This document shows positions 6,313-14,174 of a DNA stretch of 64,000 nt, in pieces. The notes beneath the pieces were generated by a model. It did no database searches. It was not told where the DNA came from and worked only from the letters and a program-made list of their open reading frames with translations. The DNA comes from Bradyrhizobium campsiandrae. Lineage in GTDB: Bacteria; Pseudomonadota; Alphaproteobacteria; Rhizobiales; Xanthobacteraceae. The stretch lies in contig NZ_JAANIH010000031.1 of NCBI RefSeq assembly GCF_014529705.1, forward strand, positions 32,148-96,147, in the 5' to 3' direction. The translations under genes and the position numbers were made by a program. The stretch's first letter is position 1, and every line of letters begins with the position of its first letter.

Positions 6313-6830
6313 CTCGTCAGATATTCACGCATCAAGGCGCGGGCGCGATGCAGGCGCGCTTTTACGGTTTGCCGCGTCACGTCGAGCGCTTCGGCGATTT
6401 CATCGATGGTCATTTCCTTGACGTCGCGCATCAGCGCCACATCGCGGTAGTGCGACGGCAGCGCCTCGAAGGCCGCGGCAACATCGATCCGCAGATCAGC
6501 CTCGCGACGCGCGAGCAATACGGCCTCCGCCTCGCTTTCGTCGATCGCCGGCGCAAGGCCTGCCTTGCGCGCGAGCCGCAGGCATTCGCGGCGGACGACG
6601 CTGAACAGCCAGGCCGACAAGGCCAACAGCGAGCGGATCGTGCCGACATGGCGAAACAGGATCCACAACGTCTCCTGCGCGGCGTCTTCGGCATCCGCGG
6701 AACTGCGGCAGGTCGCGCGCGCATAGCGCCTGATGTCCGGCTGCGCTGTCTGGAGCAGGCGCGCGATCGCCTTGGGATCGCCGAGCCGCGCGGCCTCGAA
6801 CAGGTCTGGCGATATGGCCGCCGCACTCAC
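6309..6830 (-). CDS. ECF-type RNA polymerase sigma factor
   Basis: A 173-residue sigma70-family ECF factor. Region 2 (DPKAIARLLQTAQPDIRRYARATC, then DAEDAAQETLWILFRHV) and region 4 (ALPSHYRDVALMRDVKEMTIDEIAEALDVTRQTVKARLHRAR) are both complete. The start is GTG 6830, which overlaps the stop of the upstream DUF2892 gene; the longer open frame reaching 7076 reads as shadow of that gene. No anti-sigma factor is next to it. The AhpD-like protein downstream may replace it as a partner, as in several CMD-linked ECF groups, though that is inference. Confidence 0.9.
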   Translation of the reverse strand: MSAAAISPDLFEAARLGDPKAIARLLQTAQPDIRRYARATCRSSADAEDAAQETLWILFRHVGTIRSLLALSAWLFSVVRRECLRLARKAGLAPAIDESEAEAVLLARREADLRIDVAAAFEALPSHYRDVALMRDVKEMTIDEIAEALDVTRQTVKARLHRARALMREYLTR

Positions 6831-7036
6831 GACATGCCCCCTCTTCCGAGCCCGGCCATCGCGCACATCGGGCAATAGCCGACGAGGCCGGTCAACGCGA
6901 AGCCGGCGCCACCGAGCGCGACCAGCCATGCCGGCGCACCGGTGAGATAGACTGATGCCGCGACCACCACGGCGAGCCCTGCGGCGACCCGCACCGCCTG
7001 GTGCAGGCCGCCGATATTCTTCCTGTAGAATGCCAT
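6827..7036 (-). CDS. DUF2892 small inner-membrane protein
   Basis: A 69-residue protein with the DUF2892 opening (YRKNIGGLHQAVRVAAG), two hydrophobic segments (about 14-31 and 36-53) and the family ending GYCPMCAMAG, with two cysteines near the second membrane segment. ATG 7036 has GGAGGATGTG upstream. It is the first gene of the operon with the ECF sigma factor and AhpD-like protein. The role of DUF2892 is unclear; it is often linked to rhodanese or redox genes. Confidence 0.85.
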   Translation of the reverse strand: MAFYRKNIGGLHQAVRVAAGLAVVVAASVYLTGAPAWLVALGGAGFALTGLVGYCPMCAMAGLGRGGMS

Positions 7037-7131
7037 CACATCCTCCTGACAGCGCCGAGGCGAAATGCCTCGACAATCAAGAGGGCGCGATGGCGCAAAA
7101 GGATTCGCGGGCGCTCCAAATTTTTTCGTCG

Positions 7132-8316
7132 TCAGCCCGCAACGGCCTGGTAGGCGAGGCGCTTGAACTCGAAGAAGAACGGGTTCCAGAAGCCCATGTG
7201 GCGCTGGGCCATCAGGACGCCCGAGGTGTTGGCCTGCGGGCAGATCCACCAATGGGTGCCGGCGAGGCCGCCCCACTGGAATTCGCCGATGGAATTTGGC
7301 GGATCGAACGGCGTCGGTGCAAAGGTCACGGCGCCGCCGAGCCCAAACCCCTTTCCGGGTATGGGACCGAGATTGGCGAAGCGGATGGTCTGGCCGTCAG
7401 GCAACTGGTTCTTCATCATCTGCCGCAGCGTCTCCGGCTTCAGCAGCGCATCCGGCCCCGGCACCAGTGCACGAACCAAGGCGAGCATGTCAGGCAGGGT
7501 CGAGACCAGACCGCCGCCGCCCGACAGCCGCGGGAACGGCCGCCGATAGGCCTGCGGATAAGGCAGATTGTCGGCGCGGGTGAGGCCCGGCTTCATCGGA
7601 TCGAGCACGTCGGCGCCGGTATAGTGCGCAACCAGCCTGCCCTGCTGCGCTTCGGGCACGGAGAACCCGGTATCGGTCATGCCGAGCGGATCGAAGATGC
7701 GCGCCTTGAGGAAGGCATCGAGCGGCTGGCCCGACACCACCTCCACCACGCGGCCGAGCACGTCGGTCGCCACCGAATACTCCCAGGACATGCCGGGATG
7801 ATAGGACAGCGGCAGATCGGCGAGCTTGTCGATCATGTCGGTCAGCGGCGTCAGCGGATTGAGCACCTGCGCATCGTTGTAGCCTTTGAACAGCACCGAG
7901 CCGGGATCGAAGATGCCGTAGCTGAGGCCGGAGGTGTGGGTCAGAAGGTGGCGGATCGTGATGGAGCTTTTCGCCGGCTCGACATCGGCAAGGCTCGAGG
8001 CGCCCTGCTTCAACACCTTGCGATTGCCGAGTTGCGGCAGGACTTTTTCGATGGGGTCATCGAGGCCGATGCGGCTCTCCTCGACCAGCAACATGATCGC
8101 GGAGGTGACGAAGATCTTGGTGTTGGAGAACGCGCGGAAAATATGGTCCGGCCGGAGCGCCGTCTTCGCCTCGCGGTCGGCAAAGCCGACGCATTGCTGA
8201 TCGACCACTTCGCGTCCGCGCAGCACCGCCCAGGACACGCCAGGGATGATCTCCTGATCGACATAGCGCTGCATCGCCGTCCGCGCGGCGGAAAAATCTG
8301 ACGTTCTGGTGTCCAT
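7132..8316 (-). CDS. Serine hydrolase, beta-lactamase/esterase (class C-like) family
   Basis: A 394-residue member of the beta-lactamase-related serine hydrolases (esterase EstB/LactB type). The nucleophile motif is SNTK (FRAFSNTKIFVTS, S-x-x-K), followed by HLLTHTSGLSYG and the Tyr motif WEYSVATDVLG. The C-terminal GFGLGG and WGGLAGTHWWI provide the third motif region. No signal peptide is seen, so it is probably a cytoplasmic esterase rather than an antibiotic-resistance enzyme. ATG 8316 follows GTGGAG; longer starts to 8487 add low-quality sequence. Confidence 0.88.
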   Translation of the reverse strand: MDTRTSDFSAARTAMQRYVDQEIIPGVSWAVLRGREVVDQQCVGFADREAKTALRPDHIFRAFSNTKIFVTSAIMLLVEESRIGLDDPIEKVLPQLGNRKVLKQGASSLADVEPAKSSITIRHLLTHTSGLSYGIFDPGSVLFKGYNDAQVLNPLTPLTDMIDKLADLPLSYHPGMSWEYSVATDVLGRVVEVVSGQPLDAFLKARIFDPLGMTDTGFSVPEAQQGRLVAHYTGADVLDPMKPGLTRADNLPYPQAYRRPFPRLSGGGGLVSTLPDMLALVRALVPGPDALLKPETLRQMMKNQLPDGQTIRFANLGPIPGKGFGLGGAVTFAPTPFDPPNSIGEFQWGGLAGTHWWICPQANTSGVLMAQRHMGFWNPFFFEFKRLAYQAVAG

Positions 8317-8563
8317 AAATGCGCTCCACCCTGAATTGGTTCGCGATGGATATAGCAACGAATCGGCCGCGGGGAAGCCCATTCGCATGAGGCGTGGACG
8401 ACGCTGGTCACGCCCGCCTTTTTGTTTCGCCGCATGTTCGTACCCGCCCGAGCAACACAACGAAAACGCCAGAAATCCCTGCAGCAAGACCTCGTTAAGC
8501 GCGCGACCTTTAGCCTCATGGCCAAGTTCAGCGTATTTTCATGCTCACCAGGAGTGACCGGCA

Positions 8564-9124
8564 ATGACCTCGATCTCTGCAACGACCGCCAATTCCTACT
8601 CTCCCCTTGACCGCCTCAAGAGCGAGCTCACCAAGGAAGTCTCGGCAGGGACCATCTCGTCGAGCGATGAATCCGCGCTATCGTCGGCGCTCGACGACAT
8701 CGATTCGGCGATGAAGAGCGGCGCATCCAGCGCAAGCTCCTCGACGCCGCCCTCGGCTGACGAGATGCAGTCCAAGATCGACGATATCATCCAGAACGAG
8801 GTCTCGAACGGCAAGCTGACCAGCGATCAGGCAAGCGAGCTGAAGAACGTGTTTGCCAACACTTTCTCCGGCAGCGCCAATGGCACCGGCGGTCCGCCCC
8901 CGCCGTCGGACGGCAGCAGCGGTTCGTCGGGTACGACCAGCACGGACTCGACTTCGTCGTCCGATTCCTCGGCGAGCTCGTCGTCGGCCAGCACTGCGGA
9001 GCTGATGAAGGAGCTGATCTCGCTGCTTCAGAACGCGACCAGTCAGTCGACCTCCTACAGCTCCAGCGGCAACTCGGCGTCGTCCAACGCATCCAGTGCG
9101 CTGCTCGTCGACTACAAGACCTGA
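8564..9124 (+). CDS. Ser-rich low-complexity protein with two helical repeats
   Basis: A 186-residue protein of unknown function. Two related blocks are visible: LTKEVSAGTISSSDESALSSAL (about residues 23-44, shown here in part) and IQNEVSNGKLTSDQASEL, both with EVS-x-G-x-(I/L)-(S/T), which suggests an internal duplication of a helix pair. Between and after these are Ser/Thr/Gly/Pro-rich linkers. There is no signal peptide or membrane segment. The composition resembles disordered or exported structural proteins of rhizobia, but I do not recognise it. ATG 8564 follows AGGAGTG. Confidence 0.75.
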   Translation: MTSISATTANSYSPLDRLKSELTKEVSAGTISSSDESALSSALDDIDSAMKSGASSASSSTPPSADEMQSKIDDIIQNEVSNGKLTSDQASELKNVFANTFSGSANGTGGPPPPSDGSSGSSGTTSTDSTSSSDSSASSSSASTAELMKELISLLQNATSQSTSYSSSGNSASSNASSALLVDYKT

Positions 9125-9154
9125 GACCGACAGCCCGGCGCACCCCGCCGGCTG

Positions 9155-9874
9155 TCACTCCTGCTTCATCAACACCGTGACGTGCAGGCGACGACGGATG
9201 CGCATGCCCTGGCGCTGGTAGAGCGCAATGGCGGATGTGTTGTGCGAAAACACGTGCAGAAACGAAATTTCGCCGCGCGCCTCGATGTTGCGCGCGACGG
9301 CTGCGAGCAACGCTTGCGCGTAGCCGCGTCCGCGATAGTCAGGATGGACGCAGACCGCCGTCATCTCGACGAACTTGCCCGGCTTCATCCGCTCGCCCGT
9401 CATCGCGACCAGCTCACCGCCGGCGCGGATACCGAGGAACGTGCCGAGCTCATGCGTCCGCGCAGCGAACGGCCCGGGCTTGGTCAGCGTCGTCAGCGCC
9501 ATCATCGCTGATACGTCGGCCTTGCCGAGCGTGACGATCTCGGCATCGCGCAACGGGCTGTCCGCGGGGGAGCCGATCATCTGCTCGCCGGTCTCCGACA
9601 GCACGACCTTGAAGCCGGCGGGGACGTCCACCGGTTCCGGCGTGAACAGCGCCGCGACCTGCGAGGGCCCCAGCAAATCACCGAGCGCCGCAAAGCTTGC
9701 CGCGGACATGTCGACCATGTCGGCAAACGGCGTCATGTCCGCGGGATAGCGCAGTGCCCGCGGGCCGCCTTCGGCCAGATGCTTGTGGCTCGTCGTCAGC
9801 GCGCTCCAGATCGGGCGATCCAGCAGCCGCTCATCGCTGTCCGACACCGGCTCAATCCTTGTCGAAGCTGACAA
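9155..9874 (-). CDS. GNAT family N-acetyltransferase
   Basis: A 239-residue protein whose C-terminal half is a GNAT domain: GELVAMTGERM, then motif A CVHPDYRGRGYAQALL (R/Q-x-x-G-x-G/A acetyl-CoA pyrophosphate loop) and the C-terminal NTSAIALYQRQGM. The N-terminal 100 residues (PIWSALTTSHKHLAEGG...) belong to the FR47-like subgroup. The substrate is unknown. The start at 9874 overlaps the 3' end of the Lin0512 gene by about 23 bases, so the two are co-transcribed. Confidence 0.88.
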   Translation of the reverse strand: MSASTRIEPVSDSDERLLDRPIWSALTTSHKHLAEGGPRALRYPADMTPFADMVDMSAASFAALGDLLGPSQVAALFTPEPVDVPAGFKVVLSETGEQMIGSPADSPLRDAEIVTLGKADVSAMMALTTLTKPGPFAARTHELGTFLGIRAGGELVAMTGERMKPGKFVEMTAVCVHPDYRGRGYAQALLAAVARNIEARGEISFLHVFSHNTSAIALYQRQGMRIRRRLHVTVLMKQE

Positions 9875-10199
9875 TGACGGCCGCGTTGGCGATGAGGATG
9901 GGGTCGTTGGCTACTTCCGTGGCCGAGGGAATCTCCAGCCCGCCCTTGACCGCGGTGACGGTCACGGTGCCGTAAGGCAGCTCCCTGGCAACCGCCTCCT
10001 TGTCGACGGCCTCCGGGTTGGGCACGCCGATGGTGACATCGACAAACATGTCGTTCGCGGTCTTGTCGATCATCCTGAAGAAGCCGAGGCTCGAATGCCT
10101 GATCGCATCCGACACCGCGCGCTTCGCCGCCTTGGTGGCGTCCCGGCCATGAACGTCGACGCCCATGCCCATCTCGGTCACACAACGAACGCGAGTCAT
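9852..10199 (-). CDS. Lin0512 family protein
   Basis: A 115-residue conserved hypothetical. The features GMGVDVHGRDATKAAKRAVSDAI and IGVPNPEAVDKEAV match the Lin0512 family of small ring-forming proteins with no assigned activity. Full length. ATG 10199. It is followed with overlap by the GNAT gene and preceded, 65 bases upstream, by the ThDP enzyme gene on the same strand. Confidence 0.85.
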   Translation of the reverse strand: MTRVRCVTEMGMGVDVHGRDATKAAKRAVSDAIRHSSLGFFRMIDKTANDMFVDVTIGVPNPEAVDKEAVARELPYGTVTVTAVKGGLEIPSATEVANDPILIANAAVIVSFDKD

Positions 10200-10263
10200 T
10201 TCATATTCCCGTGGTTGATTGGATGCTGAATGTCGGCGATCGCGGCTCGCGAAACAAGTGCGA

Positions 10264-11928
10264 TCACGCCTTCGCCTTCTCATGCGCGCGCAGCTCGTCG
10301 ACCAGCACCCGCACGTTCTCCGAATAGTCGATCGGGATCGAGACCAGATGCACCCCGCCCTCCCTGAAGGCGGCGTCCAGTGTCGGGCCGAAGCTGTCGA
10401 TGTTCTCGATGCGGTGCCCCTTGGCGCCGTAAGCCTTGGCATAGAGCGCGAAGTCGGGATTGCCGAAGGTCATGCCGTAATCGGCGAACTGATCGACCGC
10501 CTGCTTCCAGCGGATCATGCCATAGGCATGATCCTCCAGCACCAGTACGACGAGATTGAGCTTGAGGCGAACGGCAGTCTCCATCTCCTGGCTGTTCATC
10601 ATGAAGCCGCCGTCGCCGGCGACCGCGAGCACGCGGCGATCGGGATAGAGCATCGCGGCCATCATCGCCGATGGCAGGCCGGCGCCCATCGTCGCCAGCG
10701 CATTGTCGAGCAGCAGCGTATTGGCGACGCGGGTGCGGTAGTTGCGTGCGAACCAGATCTTGTACATGCCGTTGTCGAGCGCGACGATGCCGTTCTCGGG
10801 GATGACCTGGCGGATGTCGTGCACGATGCGCTGCGGTGTCGGCGGCCAACGCGTCTCCGTGGCGCGGTCGGCGATGTGGCTGAGTATTCCTTCCCGCAAG
10901 GGCAACAGCGCCGCCGCCTGCGGCAGCTTGCCTTCGAGCCGATCGGCCAGGAGCTCCAGGCTCGGGCCGACGTCGCCGACGACCTCGGCGTCCGGAAAAT
11001 AAACCAGCTCGACGCTCGCCGAGGTGTAGCTGACGTGAATTACCTTCGGCCCCGACGGCCCCATGATGAAGGGCGGCTTCTCGATCGGGTCGTGTCCGAT
11101 CGCGACGATCAGGTCGGCAGCGTCGATGGCATCGTGGACGTAGTCGCGCTCGGACAGCGCCGCGGTGCCCATATAGAGATTGGTGCCGCCGGGCACGGTG
11201 CCCTTGCCCATTTGCGTCGTGAAGAACGGGATGCCGGTGCGCCGCACGAAGCTCGCGATGCCGTGGGTCGAGCGCGGCCGGCTGGTTGCCGCGCCCATCA
11301 TCACCAGCGGACGCTTTGCCGCCGAAATCATCTCGGCGGCACGATCGAGCGCGGCGCGGTGAGCAACGGGGATTTCGATCGGATGAATGGGGATCACGGG
11401 GACGACAGACACCTCGTCGCCCGCAATGTCCTCGGGCAGTTCCAGATGCACCGGACCGGGTCGCTCCTCCGTCGCCACGCGGAATGCATCGCGCACCACG
11501 GTCGGAATCGAGGAGGCGCTGACGATCTGCCGCGACAGCTTCGTCAGCGGCTTCATGGTCGCGACTACGTCCACGATCTGGAAGCGCGCCTGCCGGCTGC
11601 TCATGATCGGTTTCTGCCCGGTGATGAGGATCATCGGCATCGCGCCGAGATGCGCATAGGCCGCACCGGTGGAGAGATTGAGCGCGCCGGGGCCAAGGGT
11701 GGAAAGGCAGACGCCAGGCTTGCCGGTCAAGCGGCCATGGGTCGCCGCCATGAACGCGGCAGCCTGCTCGTGGCGGGTCAGCACCAGCTGGATCTTGGAG
11801 GTACGCAGCGATTCGACGAGATCGAGATTCTCTTCGCCCGGCACGCCAAAGATGCGGTCGACGCCCTCGTTCTCGAGCGCCGCGACGAACAGGTCCGATC
11901 CCTTGACTTTCCGTTCCTGCGCACTCAT
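10264..11928 (-). CDS. ThDP-dependent acetolactate synthase-like enzyme
   Basis: A 554-residue three-domain ThDP enzyme. The PYR domain has the catalytic Glu in GVPGEENLDLVESL, the central domain starts near residue 190, and the PP domain carries GDGGFMMNSQEMETAV...LNLVVLVL (GDG plus N metal-binding motif). It is the length of IlvB/AlsS-type proteins, and no small regulatory subunit is adjacent, so it is not the biosynthetic IlvBN pair. Such orphans include acetolactate synthase, glyoxylate carboligase-like and aldehyde-lyase enzymes; the exact reaction is open. ATG 11928 follows GGGAGG. A long antisense frame over it is a shadow. Confidence 0.88.
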   Translation of the reverse strand: MSAQERKVKGSDLFVAALENEGVDRIFGVPGEENLDLVESLRTSKIQLVLTRHEQAAAFMAATHGRLTGKPGVCLSTLGPGALNLSTGAAYAHLGAMPMILITGQKPIMSSRQARFQIVDVVATMKPLTKLSRQIVSASSIPTVVRDAFRVATEERPGPVHLELPEDIAGDEVSVVPVIPIHPIEIPVAHRAALDRAAEMISAAKRPLVMMGAATSRPRSTHGIASFVRRTGIPFFTTQMGKGTVPGGTNLYMGTAALSERDYVHDAIDAADLIVAIGHDPIEKPPFIMGPSGPKVIHVSYTSASVELVYFPDAEVVGDVGPSLELLADRLEGKLPQAAALLPLREGILSHIADRATETRWPPTPQRIVHDIRQVIPENGIVALDNGMYKIWFARNYRTRVANTLLLDNALATMGAGLPSAMMAAMLYPDRRVLAVAGDGGFMMNSQEMETAVRLKLNLVVLVLEDHAYGMIRWKQAVDQFADYGMTFGNPDFALYAKAYGAKGHRIENIDSFGPTLDAAFREGGVHLVSIPIDYSENVRVLVDELRAHEKAKA

Positions 11929-12034
11929 GTCGCCTCCCGCTTGCTGCTGGTTCCCGGTGCTTCGGGAGCGTGGGCATGGTAGCCACCTGAGCGGGATGCA
12001 CAACTCACAAAGAGGCGCACCGCTACACCCTCGA

Positions 12035-12114
12035 CGTCATTGCGAGCGCAGCGAAGCGATCCAGACTGTTTCCGCGGAAACATTCTGGATTGCTTCGCTG
12101 CGCTCGCAATGACG
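12035..12114. repeat. REP-like 80-bp palindromic repeat
   Basis: The ends are near-perfect inverted repeats: the left arm begins CGTCATTGCGAGCGCAGCGA and the right arm ends with its reverse complement, around a central TTTCCGCGGAAA palindrome. This sequence type is a widespread dispersed palindrome in Bradyrhizobium-like genomes. It lies in the 433-bp gene-free gap between the ThDP gene and padR. The rest of that gap (12115-12325) shows nothing I can support. Confidence 0.75.
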
Positions 12115-12325
12115 GAGTATGCAGTGGCAGCGTCGCTGCATTCGTTCGCATCTCTATCGCAGACACGTCTTAGCATCCTCGCGGCTTGTTCGCCCGAGTC
12201 TTGCTTCAACGTCTCACCCTCATCTTCCTTGGGCCGGTCGCGCAATCCATACGATATTTCCGAATTTCGGCAACGCGGAATATTTTGGCGGCTGGTCTGG
12301 ACCAACGAATGGCGTGTTTCGCCGA

Positions 12326-12350
12326 CGGGCCACGCAAGGATCGTGGCCCG
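12326..12350 (-). terminator. Hairpin just past padR (possible terminator)
   Basis: CGGGCCACG (12326-12334) pairs perfectly with CGTGGCCCG (12342-12350) around a seven-base loop, starting 11 bases after the padR stop codon. There is no T-run on either strand, so it may be a Rho-assisted terminator or mRNA 3' stabiliser. Confidence 0.45.
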
Positions 12351-12361
12351 CCGTTCCGATA

Positions 12362-12988
12362 TCATTTGCCGAGGATTTCCGCAGCGGCGCGATCCAGAAT
12401 CGCGGCGATGCGACGCGCCTCGGCGGAGTCGCTGCCGTGCTTGCTGCGCAGCGCGCGCTTGAGATTGTGGCGGGCGCGGTGCAGGTCGTCGGAGGCATCG
12501 GCATCGAGATCGCTGACGCCGGCGAAAGCCTCGCGGACCTCGTCCATGCGGCGGCCGATCCGAGACAGCGCCTGTAGAATTGCGTCTGCGGTGCCGCGCT
12601 GCTCGGCAAGGTAAGCTTCGCCTTGCGGCGTGATGCTGTAGAGCTTGCGGCCGCCATCCTGCGCGACGCTCGCATGGCCGACCTCTTCGAGATAGGTCAG
12701 CGCCGGATAGATCACGCCAGGGCTCGGCGTATAGAATCCTTCCGAACGCTCCTCGATGATCTTGATCAGCTCGTAGCCATGCGCGGGCTTGTCGGCGAGC
12801 AGCGCCAGGATCACGAGCTGGAGGTCCTGCGAGGACAGCCGCCGCGCGCCGGGAAACTCGTCGCCGCCGCGCCCGAAGAAGCCGTGGCCGCCGCGGCCGA
12901 AGCGATGCCGGCCGCCGTGCCGGCCCGTGGCGAAATGAGCGAAATGCCCGAAATGGAAGTCCCTGTGGTCTCGGTGTTTGCCGAACAT
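12362..12988 (-). CDS. PadR-family transcriptional regulator with His/Gly-rich N-terminus
   Basis: A 208-residue PadR protein. The winged-helix DNA-binding domain spans about residues 50-125 (LQLVILALLADKPAHGYELI, then FYTPSPGVIYPALTYLEEVG and YSITPQGEAYL), followed by a helical dimerisation region. The first 45 residues are unusual: eight histidines with many Gly, Arg and Phe. ATG 12988 is preceded by GGAGACGTACGAG. An inverted repeat lies 22 bases upstream of the start, consistent with autoregulation. The histidines could bind a metal; that is inference. Confidence 0.9.
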   Translation of the reverse strand: MFGKHRDHRDFHFGHFAHFATGRHGGRHRFGRGGHGFFGRGGDEFPGARRLSSQDLQLVILALLADKPAHGYELIKIIEERSEGFYTPSPGVIYPALTYLEEVGHASVAQDGGRKLYSITPQGEAYLAEQRGTADAILQALSRIGRRMDEVREAFAGVSDLDADASDDLHRARHNLKRALRSKHGSDSAEARRIAAILDRAAAEILGK

Positions 12989-13010
12989 CTCGTACGTCTC
13001 CTTCTCAAAA

Positions 13011-13026
13011 TATATCTTACGATATA
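13011..13026. promoter_or_regulatory. Likely PadR operator
   Basis: TATATC (13011-13016), TTAC, GATATA (13021-13026) is a perfect dyad with a four-base spacer in an AT-rich island 22 bp before the padR ATG. It overlaps the only plausible -10 region, as expected for a repressor site. PadR operators in other bacteria are similar short AT-rich dyads. Confidence 0.6.
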
Positions 13027-13048
13027 ATTTCCGATAATGCCGACGCAA

Positions 13049-13064
13049 ATCACGGATCCGTGAT
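13049..13064. other. 16-bp perfect palindrome
   Basis: ATCACGGATCCGTGAT is a perfect palindrome between padR and the following CMD gene. It could be a second regulatory site or part of a terminator for the CMD gene, which ends at 13096; no T-run follows. Confidence 0.35.
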
Positions 13065-13095
13065 CCATCGCGGCTGGGGAGCGGCGAGCGGCGCG

Positions 13096-13647
13096 CTACT
13101 CGGCGGCCTCGCTATGGGAGACGCCCGGCTCGACCTCGAGCTGGAGGATGTCGTTGAACCGGTTGAAGGCGCCGCACAACGCAATGCGCCAGGTCAGCTC
13201 GACGATCTGGGCTTCGGAGAAATGGGCGCGCAGGCGTGTGAAGATCTCGTCGCGTGTCCTGTTCCAGTTGTTGGTGACAGCGATCGAGTATTCGACGACG
13301 AGCTTGTCGAGCTCATCGAGTTCGGGATGATCCTTGTAATCGAGAAGCTGCGCGGCCCCCTCCTCGGACACGCCCTGCACCGCGAGTTTTGGGGCGTGGT
13401 GGGAAACGCAGTAGTCGCATTTGTTGAGCAGCGAGACGGTGACCAGCGCCAGCTCCAGATGGCGCTTCGAGATCATGCCGTCGCTGGCGAGATCGACCAG
13501 CAGCGACCACATGTGCTTGAAGATCGGCGCGCGATGCGCCATCACACCGGCCTGGTTCTCGAACGCACCATAGGTCGTCATCTTGACCCACAGCGGGCGC
13601 AGTGCTTCCGGAAGATCGTCCCTGGTCTTGATCGACACGCGCGACAT
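13096..13647 (-). CDS. Carboxymuconolactone decarboxylase / AhpD-like family protein
   Basis: A 183-residue protein of the CMD superfamily. The site CDYCVSHHAPKLA (CxxC followed by His) lies mid-protein, with LELALVTVSLLNK before it and a C-terminal FNRFNDILQLEVEP. This longer form (about 180 aa) is the peroxidase-related type. Its natural substrate is not known. ATG 13647 faces the divergent MmcQ/YjbR gene across about 70 bp. Confidence 0.85.
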   Translation of the reverse strand: MSRVSIKTRDDLPEALRPLWVKMTTYGAFENQAGVMAHRAPIFKHMWSLLVDLASDGMISKRHLELALVTVSLLNKCDYCVSHHAPKLAVQGVSEEGAAQLLDYKDHPELDELDKLVVEYSIAVTNNWNRTRDEIFTRLRAHFSEAQIVELTWRIALCGAFNRFNDILQLEVEPGVSHSEAAE

Positions 13648-13716
13648 GGCATTCCATCCTCGGTTGGAGCGTCCATGCTGCCACAAAGGCGCGCCGATGT
13701 CCGCTGTCGCAATCGC

Positions 13717-14076
13717 ATGACTCCCGGGACCTTCGAGACACGCTGCCTGGGCCTGCCCGCCGCCACCAAGGTGGTGCAGTGGGAGGGCACCTCCGTGTTC
13801 AAGGTCGGCGGCAAGATGTTCGCGCTGAGCGGCGGATTCACGTCGAGCTACATGTTCAAGACCGCCGACATGGCCTATGCGATGCTGATCGAGCACGGCC
13901 TCGCGCGGCCGGCGCCTTATCTGGCGCGGGCCAAATGGGTGCAGCTCGTGAACAACAACGCGCTGCCGGATGCGGAGCTTGCGGCCTATCTCGTCCAAGC
14001 CCATGCCTTGATCGTGGCAAAGCTGACGCGCAAGGTCCGCAAGGAGCTCGGGCTTGCCGAGGGCGCGCCGCGATAG
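13717..14076 (+). CDS. MmcQ/YjbR family protein
   Basis: A 119-residue double-wing protein. TFETRCLGLPAATKVVQWEGTS, VFKVGGKMFAL, then APYLARAKWVQLV and the C-terminal SHxLV-like helix (AYLVQAHALIVAKL) are typical of the family, which is annotated as putative DNA-binding from its fold. Start ATG 13717; a longer upstream open frame is the antisense shadow of the CMD gene. Confidence 0.85.
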   Translation: MTPGTFETRCLGLPAATKVVQWEGTSVFKVGGKMFALSGGFTSSYMFKTADMAYAMLIEHGLARPAPYLARAKWVQLVNNNALPDAELAAYLVQAHALIVAKLTRKVRKELGLAEGAPR

Positions 14077-14174
14077 CGATCACCGCGTGCAGCCGGCCAC
14101 CCCTTCGCGGTGACATTGAGCTTTCATCCTCGCTCGATATACTGTGTCTTCCGGATTCGGCTTAGGGCATCGGC

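Noticed and set aside
10219..11982. 587-residue plus-strand ORF
   Set aside because: It is antisense to the ThDP enzyme gene, is rich in Arg/His/Asp typical of GC-rich shadows and matches no family.
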